NCBI GenBank assembly: GCA_963713085.1
Contig: CAVQKQ010000016.1
Location: forward strand, 214,982-278,981
Direction of reading: 5' to 3'
Length of the DNA: 64,000 nucleotides
DNA from: PFJX01 sp963713085
GTDB lineage: Bacteria; Pseudomonadota; Gammaproteobacteria; Burkholderiales; Thiobacillaceae
Made by a program: the position numbers and the translations under genes
In this document: positions 50,724-59,446 of the stretch, piece by piece
How positions within the stretch are numbered: position 1 is the stretch's first letter
Layout: every line of letters starts with the position of its first letter
The notes under the pieces: model-generated
Seen by the model: the letters and a program-made list of their open reading frames with translations, nothing else
Told to the model about the DNA's origin: nothing
The model's database searches: none

Positions 50724-51545
50724 TCAGGCTTGGCAGCGGCAGGGGCGGTGTGTAGGACGGGGGGAAACCTCGTAGGCCACGGCATAGTCCACGGCGGCAT
50801 CCTCGAATTCCTTTTCCTTGCCCTGAAGCTGCAGGACGGCCATATAGAGGAACCAGCCCGGCTCGCCGAGCCGGCCGACCTGACGGGCCGCGTTCAGGCG
50901 CACGGCGAAGCCGGGAGCGCCGATGAGTTCCACGGGCTTGGCCATTTCGTTCAGGCGGACGATGTCGTTGAGAATGGCGCGGGCGGTCTCTTCATCCGAT
51001 GCGGCCGTTTTCGACAGGTCCATCCGCACATAAGGGGCTACTTCCGCTTCCTGCATGAACCGCGGCTGTCTGACCCGTTCCAGGCTGCCGTATTTTTCCC
51101 CGTAGCTCATCAGTGGCACCGTCTTGTTGGCCGGCTTGTCGTTCTCGCCGGGGGGGCACCAGGTGGGGGGGGAGCGTTCGAACTTTACCGCGAAGTCCAC
51201 CGCGGCGTCCTCGAATGGGGCCGCCTGATTGCTGGCCTGATAGAGGTCGAACAGCATGTACCAGGGAAGCGGGTCCCGATTGTCCGGGTGGTCCAGGAGG
51301 TAGCGGTTCAGCAGGGTCGCGGTCTCGCCGATCTTGCCGTTCGCGAACAGCACGGCCGCATCTTCGAATTCCGGCTCCAGCCCCCCCCCCGCCTCATGCA
51401 CCTCGATGCCGTGTTCCCGCTCCGCCGCACGGCCCACCTGGCTATAGGCCGGGCCTTCGGAGGCATCTGGCTGGCCTTCTTTCAGGAAGGCCATCAGATC
51501 TTCGGGTTTGTTCTTACGGAAAAAGGAAAACACGGGGCGTTTCAA
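50724..51545 (-). CDS. Tandem-repeat protein, 5' part of a frameshifted STAS gene
   Basis: A 273-residue product. It starts KRPVFSFFRKNKPEDLMAFL and then carries three copies of a short helical unit with the recurring signature FEDAA (residues about 60, 110 and 250). These look like degenerate TPR units. It ends at PRPTHRPCRCQA in the wrong frame: the expected continuation, PPSYTPPLPLPSLITRPSAE and a STAS domain, lies in the next frame. Repeats joined to a STAS domain suggest a scaffold. The break is in a homopolymer, so a sequencing error cannot be excluded. Confidence 0.75.
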   Translation of the reverse strand: MKRPVFSFFRKNKPEDLMAFLKEGQPDASEGPAYSQVGRAAEREHGIEVHEAGGGLEPEFEDAAVLFANGKIGETATLLNRYLLDHPDNRDPLPWYMLFDLYQASNQAAPFEDAAVDFAVKFERSPPTWCPPGENDKPANKTVPLMSYGEKYGSLERVRQPRFMQEAEVAPYVRMDLSKTAASDEETARAILNDIVRLNEMAKPVELIGAPGFAVRLNAARQVGRLGEPGWFLYMAVLQLQGKEKEFEDAAVDYAVAYEVSPRPTHRPCRCQA

Positions 51546-51646
51546 AATTCCCTAATGGTTATTCAGCATATCAGAACATGCTGCCTCTACTTGTTAAGCT
51601 TGTCACAACCAGGCCAATAGAGAAAGCGTAATGGAACAGCGTCATT

Positions 51647-52423
51647 TTAGGGAAGGATCGAACGTGGTCTGGGGATGATGTTGCTCCCCAGGGAAGCGAG
51701 GGCCAAGGCCAGGACGATGACCGAGCCGGAAGGCAGGTCCAGGGCCGCCGACAGCACCAGCCCGCCCAGGTAGCCGATGGCCCCGAGGCCGTAGCCCAGG
51801 GCCAACCCCCTTGAGCTGCCCAGGTTCTGTACCGCCAGGGCTGGAAAGATCAGGCTGGCGAAGACCAGGTAGACCCCCACCAGTTGTACCGACGCCGTGA
51901 CCATGACGGCGAATACCAGGTAGAAGGCCAGAGGCCGCTCGCCGATGCGTAATACCCGCCAGAGTGCCAGGGCGGCCAGGCTGACCAGGGAGATGGGCAG
52001 CAGGTCCCGATAGTTGACCCAGAGGATCTGGCCTACCAGCAGATCCTTCAACTGCTCGCCGGCATGGGGATCGCTGGCCAAGAGAAGGATGCCCAGGGCC
52101 GCCGCCAGCACGAAGGCGCTGCCGATCAGGGCCTCCTGGCGCTTGGGCCAGCGCTTCCCGGTGAGGTGGAACACGGCGGCCCCGGTCAGGGCCGCCGTCA
52201 GGGCGGCGGCCTGGACCCGCCAGCCGCCGCCAACCCCCGCCTCCCAGCCCAGAGCATGGGCGGCGATCACCCCCAGCCCGGCGATCTGGGCGATGGCCAG
52301 GTCGATGAAGACGATGCCCCGGCGCAATACCTGCCGGCCCAGGGGCACATGGGTGGCCAGAACGATCAGTCCCGCCAGCAGGGGCGGGAGAAGGATGCCG
52401 GGGTCCAGGGCGTCCAGGTTCAT
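51647..52423 (-). CDS. Metal ABC transporter permease (ZnuB/ABC-3 family)
   Basis: A 258-residue integral membrane protein with eight or so helices. The ABC-3 family hallmarks are VPLGRQVLRRGIVFIDLAIA near the N-terminus and VGVYLVFASLIFPALAV in the middle. It should form the channel of a zinc or manganese importer. Its start overlaps the stop of the binding-protein gene by 4 bases. No ATPase gene is present on either side, so the system is incomplete here. Confidence 0.85.
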   Translation of the reverse strand: MNLDALDPGILLPPLLAGLIVLATHVPLGRQVLRRGIVFIDLAIAQIAGLGVIAAHALGWEAGVGGGWRVQAAALTAALTGAAVFHLTGKRWPKRQEALIGSAFVLAAALGILLLASDPHAGEQLKDLLVGQILWVNYRDLLPISLVSLAALALWRVLRIGERPLAFYLVFAVMVTASVQLVGVYLVFASLIFPALAVQNLGSSRGLALGYGLGAIGYLGGLVLSAALDLPSGSVIVLALALASLGSNIIPRPRSILP

Positions 52424-53319
52424 TTTGCCGCCTTCAGAATGCGGTCCAGGGTGTCCTGGTACAGGCCGAACAGGTTCTTGGCTCCCGGCGTGCCGCCCAC
52501 CGTGAAGGGCAGCACCACGGCGGGAATATGGGCACGCTCGGCCAGCCACTCGCTGGGTCGGGGGGAGAAGTAGGCCGGGCGCAGGATCATCTTGGCGGGG
52601 GTCCGGCCCAGCAGGGATAGAAGCTCCGACAGATGGGAGGCGGTGGGTTCCACTCCCGGCACCTCCTCCAGTTCCGCCAGATCCAGAAGGTCCAGCCAGC
52701 GCACAAGGTAGGCGTCCCGGTGTTGTTGGACGATGGCCATGCCCTTCAGTGGTGCCGCCTCCGCCGCCCATTTGCCCATGGCGGCGGCCCAGCGCGCCTT
52801 GAAATCGGCCAGGCGGGTCCGGTAGTAGCCGGCGTTGACGGGGTCGATCCCTGCCAGGGCCCGGGCCAGGCCGTCCGCCACCGGCGGAATGTTGGCCGGG
52901 TCGCTCTGGATGTGCGGGTTGCCGCCCGGGTGGATGTCGCCGGCGGCCCGGGTCAGGCGGGTGGGCCGTTCCAGCAGGCTGACCATGCGGGCCGCCTCGA
53001 AATAGCCGGGACCTCCGGGCTGGACCTTGGCGTTTCCGGCCTCGCGCAGCAGCACCGGCAGCCAGCCGATCTCCAGTTCGGCGCCGGTGCAGGCCACCAG
53101 GTCGGCACGGCGCATCCTGGCGATCAGGGACGGCCGGGCCTGGATCCGGTGGGGGTCCTGGAGGGCGTTGGTGGCGACGAACACGTCCACCTTGTCGCCG
53201 CCGATCTCTTGGGTGAGGGCGCCCCACTCCGGCTCGCAGGCGAACACGTCGACGGCCGCCCGGGCCAGGGCGGGAAACAGCAAGGCCATGACGGCCAGTA
53301 TTCCGAATAGGGATTTCAT
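52420..53319 (-). CDS. Zinc/manganese ABC transporter substrate-binding protein (ZnuA-like)
   Basis: A 299-residue cluster A-I binding protein with signal peptide (FGILAVMALLFPALARA). Candidate metal ligands are the His of DPHRIQARPS, GNPHIQSDPANI and VQQHRDAYLVRWLD, plus a later acidic residue. The protein lacks the long His-rich loop of ZnuA, so a Zn/Mn choice cannot be made. It is coupled to the permease gene and follows an outer-membrane protein gene by 9 bases. Confidence 0.87.
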   Translation of the reverse strand: MKSLFGILAVMALLFPALARAAVDVFACEPEWGALTQEIGGDKVDVFVATNALQDPHRIQARPSLIARMRRADLVACTGAELEIGWLPVLLREAGNAKVQPGGPGYFEAARMVSLLERPTRLTRAAGDIHPGGNPHIQSDPANIPPVADGLARALAGIDPVNAGYYRTRLADFKARWAAAMGKWAAEAAPLKGMAIVQQHRDAYLVRWLDLLDLAELEEVPGVEPTASHLSELLSLLGRTPAKMILRPAYFSPRPSEWLAERAHIPAVVLPFTVGGTPGAKNLFGLYQDTLDRILKAAK

Positions 53320-53328
53320 GTTGCCTCC

Positions 53329-54756
53329 TTAGAACTGGTGGGCGCCGTGGGTGCCCAGGCTGTAGATGTATTGCAGGAAGACCTGGTCCTCGGCGATGCC
53401 CGCCATGGATTTGTCCCGGGCGTATTGCAGCCGCAACAGGGAGAACTCGGAGGGCGCGAAGTCCAGCATCAGGGTGTGCTTGCTGGGGTTGTAGTCCGCC
53501 AGGCTGCCGATGGTGGCGCCGATGTCGGCGCCGTTGAACGTGGCGCTTCCCCGGTTCAGCCGGTCGTAGCGGTAGCCCACCCGCCAGTAGGGCATGAACT
53601 GGTAGACGCCCTGGGCGTACCAGCCGGACTGGTCCGAGGCGTAGGGGCCGGAGGTGCCGCTGTCCAGGCAGGCGGAGTCGTTCACACCGTCCAGATTGCC
53701 ATCCATGCAGCCGAGCGAACCGGCTTCCCTGCGCTGGAAATACTCCGTCTGGAACTTGAAGTTGGTGTCGCGGACGTTGCCGTGGGGCGCCCACTTCCAG
53801 ACGAAGTCGGCCATCCAGGTCTTGCTCGGGCCGCTGAATGCACCGGTCACGTCAGCGCCCGTCGGGTCCATTCCGAAGAAGGGCCGCTGGTCGGCTCGGG
53901 TGTGGAGGTAGGAGAGGCCGGTGCGCCAGCTGCTGGAATCCCCCACGTCGCCGCCCAGGTGGAAGCCCAGGGAATAGGCGTTGGCGCCGTTCACGTTCCG
54001 GTCGCTGCCCGGGAAGTTAGCACCCCGGCCCAGGTCGCCGGTGAGTTCCACCAGCAGGTCGGTGGGCGCCACCCACTTGGCCGCCAGGCCGTCCTGGATG
54101 TAGCCCTCGCCGTACAGGGCCTGGTACATGAGGGGGTTGTCGACGAAATCCCACATGTGGGGGTGCTGGCTGTTCATGTAGCCGATGGCGGAACGGAACC
54201 GGCCGCCCTTCAGGGTGAAGCCGTGGCCCAGGCTCAGGGTCTGGACGTAAGCCTCCTCCACGCTCGCCCCGCTATCCTCGTAGACGATGTTGGCGAAGCC
54301 CCGGAAGTAGGGATCGATGTCTGCGCCTATGGACAGCTCCGTGGCGTCCGTGGAGAAGCCCCTGGCCAGGCCTTCCGGGCTGTCCGAGCGGGGCAGGAAA
54401 CCGGTGATGTGGCGGTTGGGGATGTTCTTCAGGTTGGCGTAGCGGCCATCCAGGATCAGGGCGATCTCCGGGTTGAAGCTGTTGGGCGCCGCGGGCGGCG
54501 TGGCCGCCTGGGCCGCGGCCTGGGCGGCGGCGCCGGCCTGTTCGGCACTGGCTTGGGCGGTTTCAGCCTGTTCCGCCGCCTGGCTGGCCTTGGCCTCGGC
54601 CTGTTTCAGGCGGTCTTCCAGGGCCTGGATGCGGGCCGCGTAGCTTTGCCGCAGGGCTTCGATCTCCTGGTGGATGGCGGTGAGATCGTCGGCGCGGGCC
54701 GGCATGGCGAATGCCATGGCGAGCGCGGACGCAATCAGGGTGTGTCTTGCGTGCAT
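53329..54756 (-). CDS. Outer-membrane beta-barrel protein with N-terminal coiled coil
   Basis: A 475-residue protein read from the ATG at 54756, which has GGAGTCACC just upstream. The signal peptide ends AMPARADD. Residues about 25-85 form an Ala/Glu-rich coiled coil (IEALRQSYAARIQALEDRLK). The remaining 370 residues alternate strands and end with a terminal Phe (SLGTHGAHQF). This layout resembles phosphate-selective porin-like barrels. Its place ahead of a metal-binding protein gene suggests a porin for metal uptake. That role is inference. Confidence 0.8.
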   Translation of the reverse strand: MHARHTLIASALAMAFAMPARADDLTAIHQEIEALRQSYAARIQALEDRLKQAEAKASQAAEQAETAQASAEQAGAAAQAAAQAATPPAAPNSFNPEIALILDGRYANLKNIPNRHITGFLPRSDSPEGLARGFSTDATELSIGADIDPYFRGFANIVYEDSGASVEEAYVQTLSLGHGFTLKGGRFRSAIGYMNSQHPHMWDFVDNPLMYQALYGEGYIQDGLAAKWVAPTDLLVELTGDLGRGANFPGSDRNVNGANAYSLGFHLGGDVGDSSSWRTGLSYLHTRADQRPFFGMDPTGADVTGAFSGPSKTWMADFVWKWAPHGNVRDTNFKFQTEYFQRREAGSLGCMDGNLDGVNDSACLDSGTSGPYASDQSGWYAQGVYQFMPYWRVGYRYDRLNRGSATFNGADIGATIGSLADYNPSKHTLMLDFAPSEFSLLRLQYARDKSMAGIAEDQVFLQYIYSLGTHGAHQF

Positions 54757-54822
54757 GGTGACTCCTCGAATGAGCAACGGGCCGTGGCCTGGCGGCGACG
54801 ACCGGAAATGAAGAGAGGGGGC

Positions 54823-55107
54823 TCAGACGGGGAGGGGCGGGGCGCGGGAGAGGTAGGGGGGGCGGGTGCTGCCGGCGATGCCCGACTGGACTGACGGCGG
54901 GGAGGGGAGGAAGCGCTCGACGACCGGCAGTGGAAGCGCCTTGCCGGCGACGGCATGGTCGAACACCGAATAGGCGGCGCACAGCTGGCAGGCGTGGGTC
55001 CGGTCCTGATCCTGGTGGATGTGGGTCAGCCCGTGCAGCAGGCCGCCCAGCTGGCTCAGCAGCAGACAGGCGGTGAACAGCAGGAGGCGCAGACGGGGCA
55101 GGGACAC
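54823..55107 (-). CDS. Small DUF2946-like protein of unknown function
   Basis: A 94-residue protein with a hydrophobic N-terminus (LRLLLFTACLLLSQLGGLLH). After it come His- and Cys-containing segments (HGLTHIHQDQDRTHACQLCA), then FDHAVAG. The combination of a signal-like helix, His/Cys clusters and the nearby metal-uptake genes resembles DUF2946-type proteins. The C-terminus is Pro/Ser-rich. No ribosome site is obvious, so the start is uncertain. Confidence 0.6.
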   Translation of the reverse strand: MSLPRLRLLLFTACLLLSQLGGLLHGLTHIHQDQDRTHACQLCAAYSVFDHAVAGKALPLPVVERFLPSPPSVQSGIAGSTRPPYLSRAPPLPV

Positions 55108-55282
55108 GGCCGGAGTTTATCGTGGAGTGGGGAGAGGATTGTTACAGGCCGGATACGTTCCGCTGCCGGGCATCCGATCGGGATCGGCCTGGACGGCAAC
55201 AGAGGAGGTCATGTGCTTCGTGGACATGGCCGGATTTGTGTGGTTTTCCGTGAATTTGTTCCCGGGCAATGCGGAAGGAAAT

Positions 55283-55501
55283 CTAGGGCACCGGATCGTG
55301 TCCGCCCGGATGCCAGGGATGGCAGCGGCCTACCCGGCGGATGGCCAGCCAGGTGCCCTTGATCGCACCATGCTTCTCGATGGCTTCCCTAGCGTAGTGG
55401 GAACAGGTGGGAGTAAAGCGGCACTGATTGCCGAAAAAGGGGGACAGGGCCACTTGATAGACCCGGATCAGGGCGATGAGCAGATGCTGGACGGGGTTCA
55501 C
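55283..55501 (-). CDS. yidD: Membrane-protein insertion efficiency factor YidD
   Basis: A 72-residue YidD. The family pattern ALIRVYQVALSPFFGNQCRF followed by TPTCSHYAREAIEKHG and CHPWHPGGHDPVP is complete. In most genomes yidD lies between rnpA and yidC; here it is elsewhere, next to mobA. It is a peripheral membrane protein thought to assist YidC. Confidence 0.93.
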   Translation of the reverse strand: MNPVQHLLIALIRVYQVALSPFFGNQCRFTPTCSHYAREAIEKHGAIKGTWLAIRRVGRCHPWHPGGHDPVP

Positions 55502-55543
55502 AGGCAGATTCTGGGATCGGGCGGCGACCTGTGCAAGCCGGGC

Positions 55544-56155
55544 TCAGGTCCGATAGCGTGCGGCCACCCGTTCAGCGGTCTTGAGATCGTCCGGGGTGTT
55601 GATGTTGAGGAATGCGTAAGGGTCGTCGTCGAACAGGAGGGTGTCGTTGGGCTGGCCCGCTTGCCAGGCCTGGACCTGTCGACCACCGGCCATGACATAG
55701 CGTTCCAGGTCGGGCATGAGATCCCGGTGTGCCAGCATGAGGGCGTAATGTGTGCCGGTGTCATCGGCCGCGCGCACCAGCGGTATGGGGGTGGCAAGGG
55801 CGTGGTTGTGCAGGCGCGCCACCAGGTCCAGAGGCAGGAAGGGGATGTCGCAGGGTACGCTGAGCAACCAGTCGTTGTGGGCGGTGCGGGCGGCGGCGAG
55901 CAGCCCGGCCAGGGGCCCAGGGTGGTCGGGCAGGTGGTCCGTCACCACCGGGTAACCCAGAGCGGCGTAGCGCGGCAGGTTGCGGTTGGCGCTGACCAGG
56001 ATCTCGCCGGCCTGCCCGGCCAGGCGCTCCGCCACCCATGCCGCCAGGGGGCGGCGGGACAACTCGATCAAGCCCTTGTCCTCGCCCTTGAAGCGGCGCG
56101 CCTTGCCACCGGCCAGGATGACGGCGGTGACGTCGCTTCGCGCTGGACTACTCAC
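55544..56155 (-). CDS. mobA: Molybdenum cofactor guanylyltransferase MobA
   Basis: A 203-residue MobA. The GTG at 56155 has GGAG close upstream and overlaps the stop of the glycosyltransferase gene by 8 bases. The GTP-binding loop is VILAGGKARRFKGEDKGLIE. The Mg-binding segment is LLSVPCDIPFLP, and FLNINTPDDL is the usual C-terminal motif. It attaches GMP to molybdopterin to make MGD for molybdoenzymes. No such enzyme is in the window. Confidence 0.92.
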   Translation of the reverse strand: MSSPARSDVTAVILAGGKARRFKGEDKGLIELSRRPLAAWVAERLAGQAGEILVSANRNLPRYAALGYPVVTDHLPDHPGPLAGLLAAARTAHNDWLLSVPCDIPFLPLDLVARLHNHALATPIPLVRAADDTGTHYALMLAHRDLMPDLERYVMAGGRQVQAWQAGQPNDTLLFDDDPYAFLNINTPDDLKTAERVAARYRT

Positions 56156-57695
56156 GCTGCTCCAAGCGATAGACCTGGTTCTTGAAGCGGGGCCGATAGC
56201 CTTCCCAGAGCATCTTGCCGGTCCCGGCCCGGGCCCCGTCATCGCCAGGTTTTTCCAGGCTCAGGGTCCACGGGCAACCGTGGCTCGCGGGCAGCTTGAG
56301 GTGTAGTCGCAACATCACCGCCATGGCGGGATCAACCCGGGTATTCAGGCAGGCCTGTTCCGGAAGATGCCGCCGCATGTCGGCGATCATGGGACGGTAG
56401 GCCCAGCCCGCCTCGATCCAGGGGCGGAACAGGGCCGCGATCAGCAGCCAGGTCAGGGCCATGCCGGTCGCCCAGACCAGGATGGGACGGAGTGTGGCCC
56501 GCGGGAACAAGGGGATGCCGATCAGCCAGAGCAGCGTGGCGCCGGCGGCCAGCAGGATCGAATCGGAGGGCACCGAACCAGGGCGGTAGGACGGGGTCAG
56601 CTTGGCCACGTGGCTGGCCAGCTTGGCGGGGAAGCCCCATTCCAGCGCGGCGAAGTAGGTCCAGAAGGCGAATATGAAGAACAGGAAGCACAAGACGCCG
56701 AACCAATAGAAGGCCTGGGCGGCGCCGCGACCCATGTCGTTGATGGCAAAGGCGGCCAGCAGGGCCAAGGGGATCAGGATGGGGAGCAAACCTCCATCCC
56801 TGGACCAGCTCGGGAAGAGGGCGGCAACCAGCAGGATCAGCAGAGCGACCAGGGGCAGGTGCAGTTCCGGGGTGCGCAGCAGCCGTCTATGGGCATGCCA
56901 GAGCGCCCACGCCGCCAAGGGCCACAGGGGCCACGCGAACCAGGCCAGCTCTGAGAAGGCCCGGGACGGCGAGGCCAGCGATTGCATGGGACGGATACCG
57001 TGGGTCACCGCCCAGTGCGCGAACTGGCCGAAATGCCAGAGCAGGGTGAATCCGGCCAGCAGCAGGACGGCCGCAAGGCCGCTACCGACGGCGATGGCAT
57101 GTTGGTATTCGCGGCTGCGCCAGGGCCTGAAGGCCAAGGGCAGGACCATCAGGGCCAGGCCCAGCAGGAGATCGGGGATGCCGCGCAGGCCCAGAGTCAA
57201 AGCAACCAAGGCCAGAGCCATCTGGATACCCGCGCGCCGGGGATATTGATGGCCCGATGCGATGCCATGGATCAACGCGGCCCAGGCGGCCAGCAGGGCC
57301 GTTTCCGGAAGCAGGGCATGGGCCCGCAACATGAGACCGAAGCCGCCCATGAGGCCCAGGATCGCGGCAGTGCCGAAGCCCGGGCCGAATAGCGAACGGG
57401 CGGCCAGGCCGGTGAATGTCAGGGCGGCCAGGGTGAAGACGCCGCTGGCCAGCCGGGCGGCGTCCTGTGCATCCCAGCCGAAGGGTGGAAAATGGGCGGC
57501 GATGCCGGCGACCAGGGTGTAGAGGGGAGCGGGACTGGTTAGGGGGGTGGCGAGACCATCGAGCCAGTCCAGCACCGGGGCCAGCGCCAGGGCTTCCTCG
57601 CCCTTCCAGGCGTCGCGGCCGACCAGGCCATACAAGGCCCAGATGCCGGCCAGGATGACCAACAGCAGGATCTTGCCGGGTCGGGTCGCTTGCAT
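56148..57695 (-). CDS. Membrane glycosyltransferase of the ArnT/PMT (GT-C) type
   Basis: A 515-residue polytopic protein with about 12 helices. The first periplasmic loop holds GRDAWKGEEALALAPVLDWL, the position of the acidic catalytic residue of GT-C enzymes (DE-type motif replaced by KGEEAL). A soluble C-terminal domain of about 90 residues follows the last helix (TRVDPAMAVMLRLHLKLPAS). It should transfer a sugar from a lipid carrier to an envelope acceptor. Donor and acceptor are unknown. It is co-transcribed with mobA. Confidence 0.8.
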   Translation of the reverse strand: MQATRPGKILLLVILAGIWALYGLVGRDAWKGEEALALAPVLDWLDGLATPLTSPAPLYTLVAGIAAHFPPFGWDAQDAARLASGVFTLAALTFTGLAARSLFGPGFGTAAILGLMGGFGLMLRAHALLPETALLAAWAALIHGIASGHQYPRRAGIQMALALVALTLGLRGIPDLLLGLALMVLPLAFRPWRSREYQHAIAVGSGLAAVLLLAGFTLLWHFGQFAHWAVTHGIRPMQSLASPSRAFSELAWFAWPLWPLAAWALWHAHRRLLRTPELHLPLVALLILLVAALFPSWSRDGGLLPILIPLALLAAFAINDMGRGAAQAFYWFGVLCFLFFIFAFWTYFAALEWGFPAKLASHVAKLTPSYRPGSVPSDSILLAAGATLLWLIGIPLFPRATLRPILVWATGMALTWLLIAALFRPWIEAGWAYRPMIADMRRHLPEQACLNTRVDPAMAVMLRLHLKLPASHGCPWTLSLEKPGDDGARAGTGKMLWEGYRPRFKNQVYRLEQRE

Positions 57696-57721
57696 GTTCT
57701 AGGCCGGCGCGTACGTCAAAC

Positions 57722-57749
57722 AAAAAAGGCAGCCCCAGGCTGCCTTTTT
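57722..57749. terminator. Bidirectional terminator downstream of rpmE
   Basis: AAAAAAGGCAGC-CCCAG-GCTGCCTTTTT. The T-run on the minus strand is the A-run on the plus strand, so it can end rpmE transcription. It also stands 27 bases upstream of the glycosyltransferase start. Confidence 0.85.
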
Positions 57750-57783
57750 CATCGACATGTTGTTCAGCACCGTAAAGGCTGGA

Positions 57784-57990
57784 TCACTTCTTGGTGGCGT
57801 ACTTCTGGCGGAACTTCTCAACGCGGCCGGCGGTGTCCACGATCTTCTGCTTGCCGGTGTAGAAAGGATGGCAGGCGGAGCACACTTCCACATGCAGTGC
57901 TTTCTTCATGGTGGAGCGGGTCGTGAAGCTGTTGCCGCAGCTGCAGGTCACGTTGACTTCTTGGTAATCGGGATGAATGCCGGCTTTCAT
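57784..57990 (-). CDS. rpmE: 50S ribosomal protein L31
   Basis: A 68-residue L31 of the zinc-binding (C+) type. The four cysteines are C16 and C18 (VTCSCGNSF) and C37 and C40 (VCSACHPFYTGKQK). The N-terminus MKAGIHPDYQEV is canonical. A C-minus paralogue under Zur control may exist elsewhere; this copy stores zinc. Confidence 0.96.
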   Translation of the reverse strand: MKAGIHPDYQEVNVTCSCGNSFTTRSTMKKALHVEVCSACHPFYTGKQKIVDTAGRVEKFRQKYATKK

Positions 57991-58068
57991 GATGTTCTAC
58001 CTGGGCGGAAACCTGGAAAGGGCGAAATTATCCACAAAGACGGGGATATAAGCAAGCTGGCCGACGGC

Positions 58069-58956
58069 CTATCTGATCTCCGACAACAGCCGTTCCATCA
58101 TGTGTTCCGCCTGACTCCCGTAACCGCCGCCGAACAGGTTGAAGTGGTTTAGTACGTGGTACAGGTTGTACAGGTGTTTGCGGGTGGCGTAACCGGCATC
58201 CAAGGGCCAGGCTTCCCGATAGGCGGCATGAAAATCCGCCGGAAAGCCGCCGAACAGCTCGGTCATGGCCAGGTCAGCCTCCCGGTCGCCGAAATACACG
58301 GCGGGGTCGAACAGGACCGGCATGCCGTCGGCGATGCCGTAATTGCCGCCCCACAAATCGCCGTGAAGCAGGCTGGGCACTGGGTCATGAGCCGAAAAAA
58401 AGGTGTCCAAATCCGCCGCCAGGCGTTCGCCTAGCTCCAGAAGCCGACGGGATGCGTGATTGCGATGGGCCAAGGCCAGTTGGTGTCCGAGCCGGTGTAC
58501 CCGGAAGAATGTCGTCCAGTCGCGGGTGGGCGGGTTGGGTTGAGGGGTGGCGCCGATGGTGTTGTCCCGGTCCCAGCCGAAATCGGGCCGGGTGCTGCGG
58601 TGCATGGCGGCCAGTCGCTGTCCCAGTTCGGCGCCGACGCCTCGGTCCACCCTGGTGCCCAGATCCAGCCATTCCAGTACCAGCCAGGCATGGCGCCGGT
58701 CACGGCCATAGGTGATGGGGCTGGGTACCCTGATGGTCTTGCTGGCCTCGATGGCCTCCAGGCCGGCCGCCTCGGCGGCGAACATGTCCTCCCGTTCGGC
58801 ATCGTTCAGCTTGACGAAGAAGCGCCGGCCATCCTTGCCTTCGAGTCTGAAGCTCTGGTTGATGCAGCCGCCGCCCGTGCCTGCCTGGCCAGCCGGCTCG
58901 AAGGTCCGGCCCGTGGCCTGGCCGATGCCCGTGGCGATTCCAGCCAGCGACTCCAC
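58069..58956 (-). CDS. Fructosamine-kinase-family protein
   Basis: A 295-residue member of the fructosamine/ketosamine-3-kinase family. Kinase features are GGCINQSFRLEGKDGRRFFV with the ATP lysine in FVKLND, the catalytic loop LLHGDLWGGNYG and the metal loop LFDPAVYFGDREADLAMTEL. It phosphorylates sugar-modified lysines and so reverses early glycation. The GTG start lies 3 bases after the stop of the DUF971 gene, so translation is coupled. Confidence 0.92.
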   Translation of the reverse strand: MESLAGIATGIGQATGRTFEPAGQAGTGGGCINQSFRLEGKDGRRFFVKLNDAEREDMFAAEAAGLEAIEASKTIRVPSPITYGRDRRHAWLVLEWLDLGTRVDRGVGAELGQRLAAMHRSTRPDFGWDRDNTIGATPQPNPPTRDWTTFFRVHRLGHQLALAHRNHASRRLLELGERLAADLDTFFSAHDPVPSLLHGDLWGGNYGIADGMPVLFDPAVYFGDREADLAMTELFGGFPADFHAAYREAWPLDAGYATRKHLYNLYHVLNHFNLFGGGYGSQAEHMMERLLSEIR

Positions 58957-58959
58957 GGA

Positions 58960-59349
58960 TTACTTCACCAGGGTCTTGGGCTCCCGGGATTCGCCGGCCT
59001 CCTCCATGCGGCGCAGGTAGGCCTGCCAGTAGACGTCCTGCTTCCTGCCCAGGTCATAGAGGTAGTCCCAGGAATAGATGCCGGAGTCATGGCCGTCGGA
59101 GAACACCAGCACCACGGCGTAGTGCCCGACCGGTTCGATCTGCTTGATCTCCACGTATTTCTTGCCGAGCTGGAGTACCTCCTGGCCCGGGCCGTGGCCG
59201 CGCACTTCCGCGGAAGGGGAGAAGACACGCAAATACTCGTAGGGGAGGGTGAACCGGCTGCCTTCGTCGAAGGCGATCTCCATTACACGGGATTGCTGGT
59301 GCAGCTTGATTTCGGTGGGGATAGGGGTTTCGGCGGAAAGGCCACCCAT
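58960..59349 (-). CDS. DUF971 / gamma-butyrobetaine hydroxylase-like N-terminal domain protein
   Basis: A 129-residue single-domain protein. The conserved stretch is FTLPYEYLRVFSPSAEVRGH and later GHYAVVLVFSDGHDSGIYSW with DYLYDLG. In larger proteins this domain precedes hydroxylases or Mrp ATPases; alone it is found in many proteobacteria. It may bind iron or an Fe-S cluster; the evidence is indirect. It is the first gene of a pair with the fructosamine kinase. Confidence 0.88.
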   Translation of the reverse strand: MGGLSAETPIPTEIKLHQQSRVMEIAFDEGSRFTLPYEYLRVFSPSAEVRGHGPGQEVLQLGKKYVEIKQIEPVGHYAVVLVFSDGHDSGIYSWDYLYDLGRKQDVYWQAYLRRMEEAGESREPKTLVK

Positions 59350-59446
59350 GACTTCACTCCAAATATAAGGATTTAGTAATGGAGTGGAGTTTGCCAGTCT
59401 CCCAGGCCTGGGACAAGCCTGACTTGTTTAGTCGGGTATTTTGCGG

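Noticed and set aside
51647..53794. 715-codon minus-strand frame treated as one protein
   Set aside because: Only the part from 52423 is the permease. Upstream it reads the binding-protein and barrel genes out of frame.
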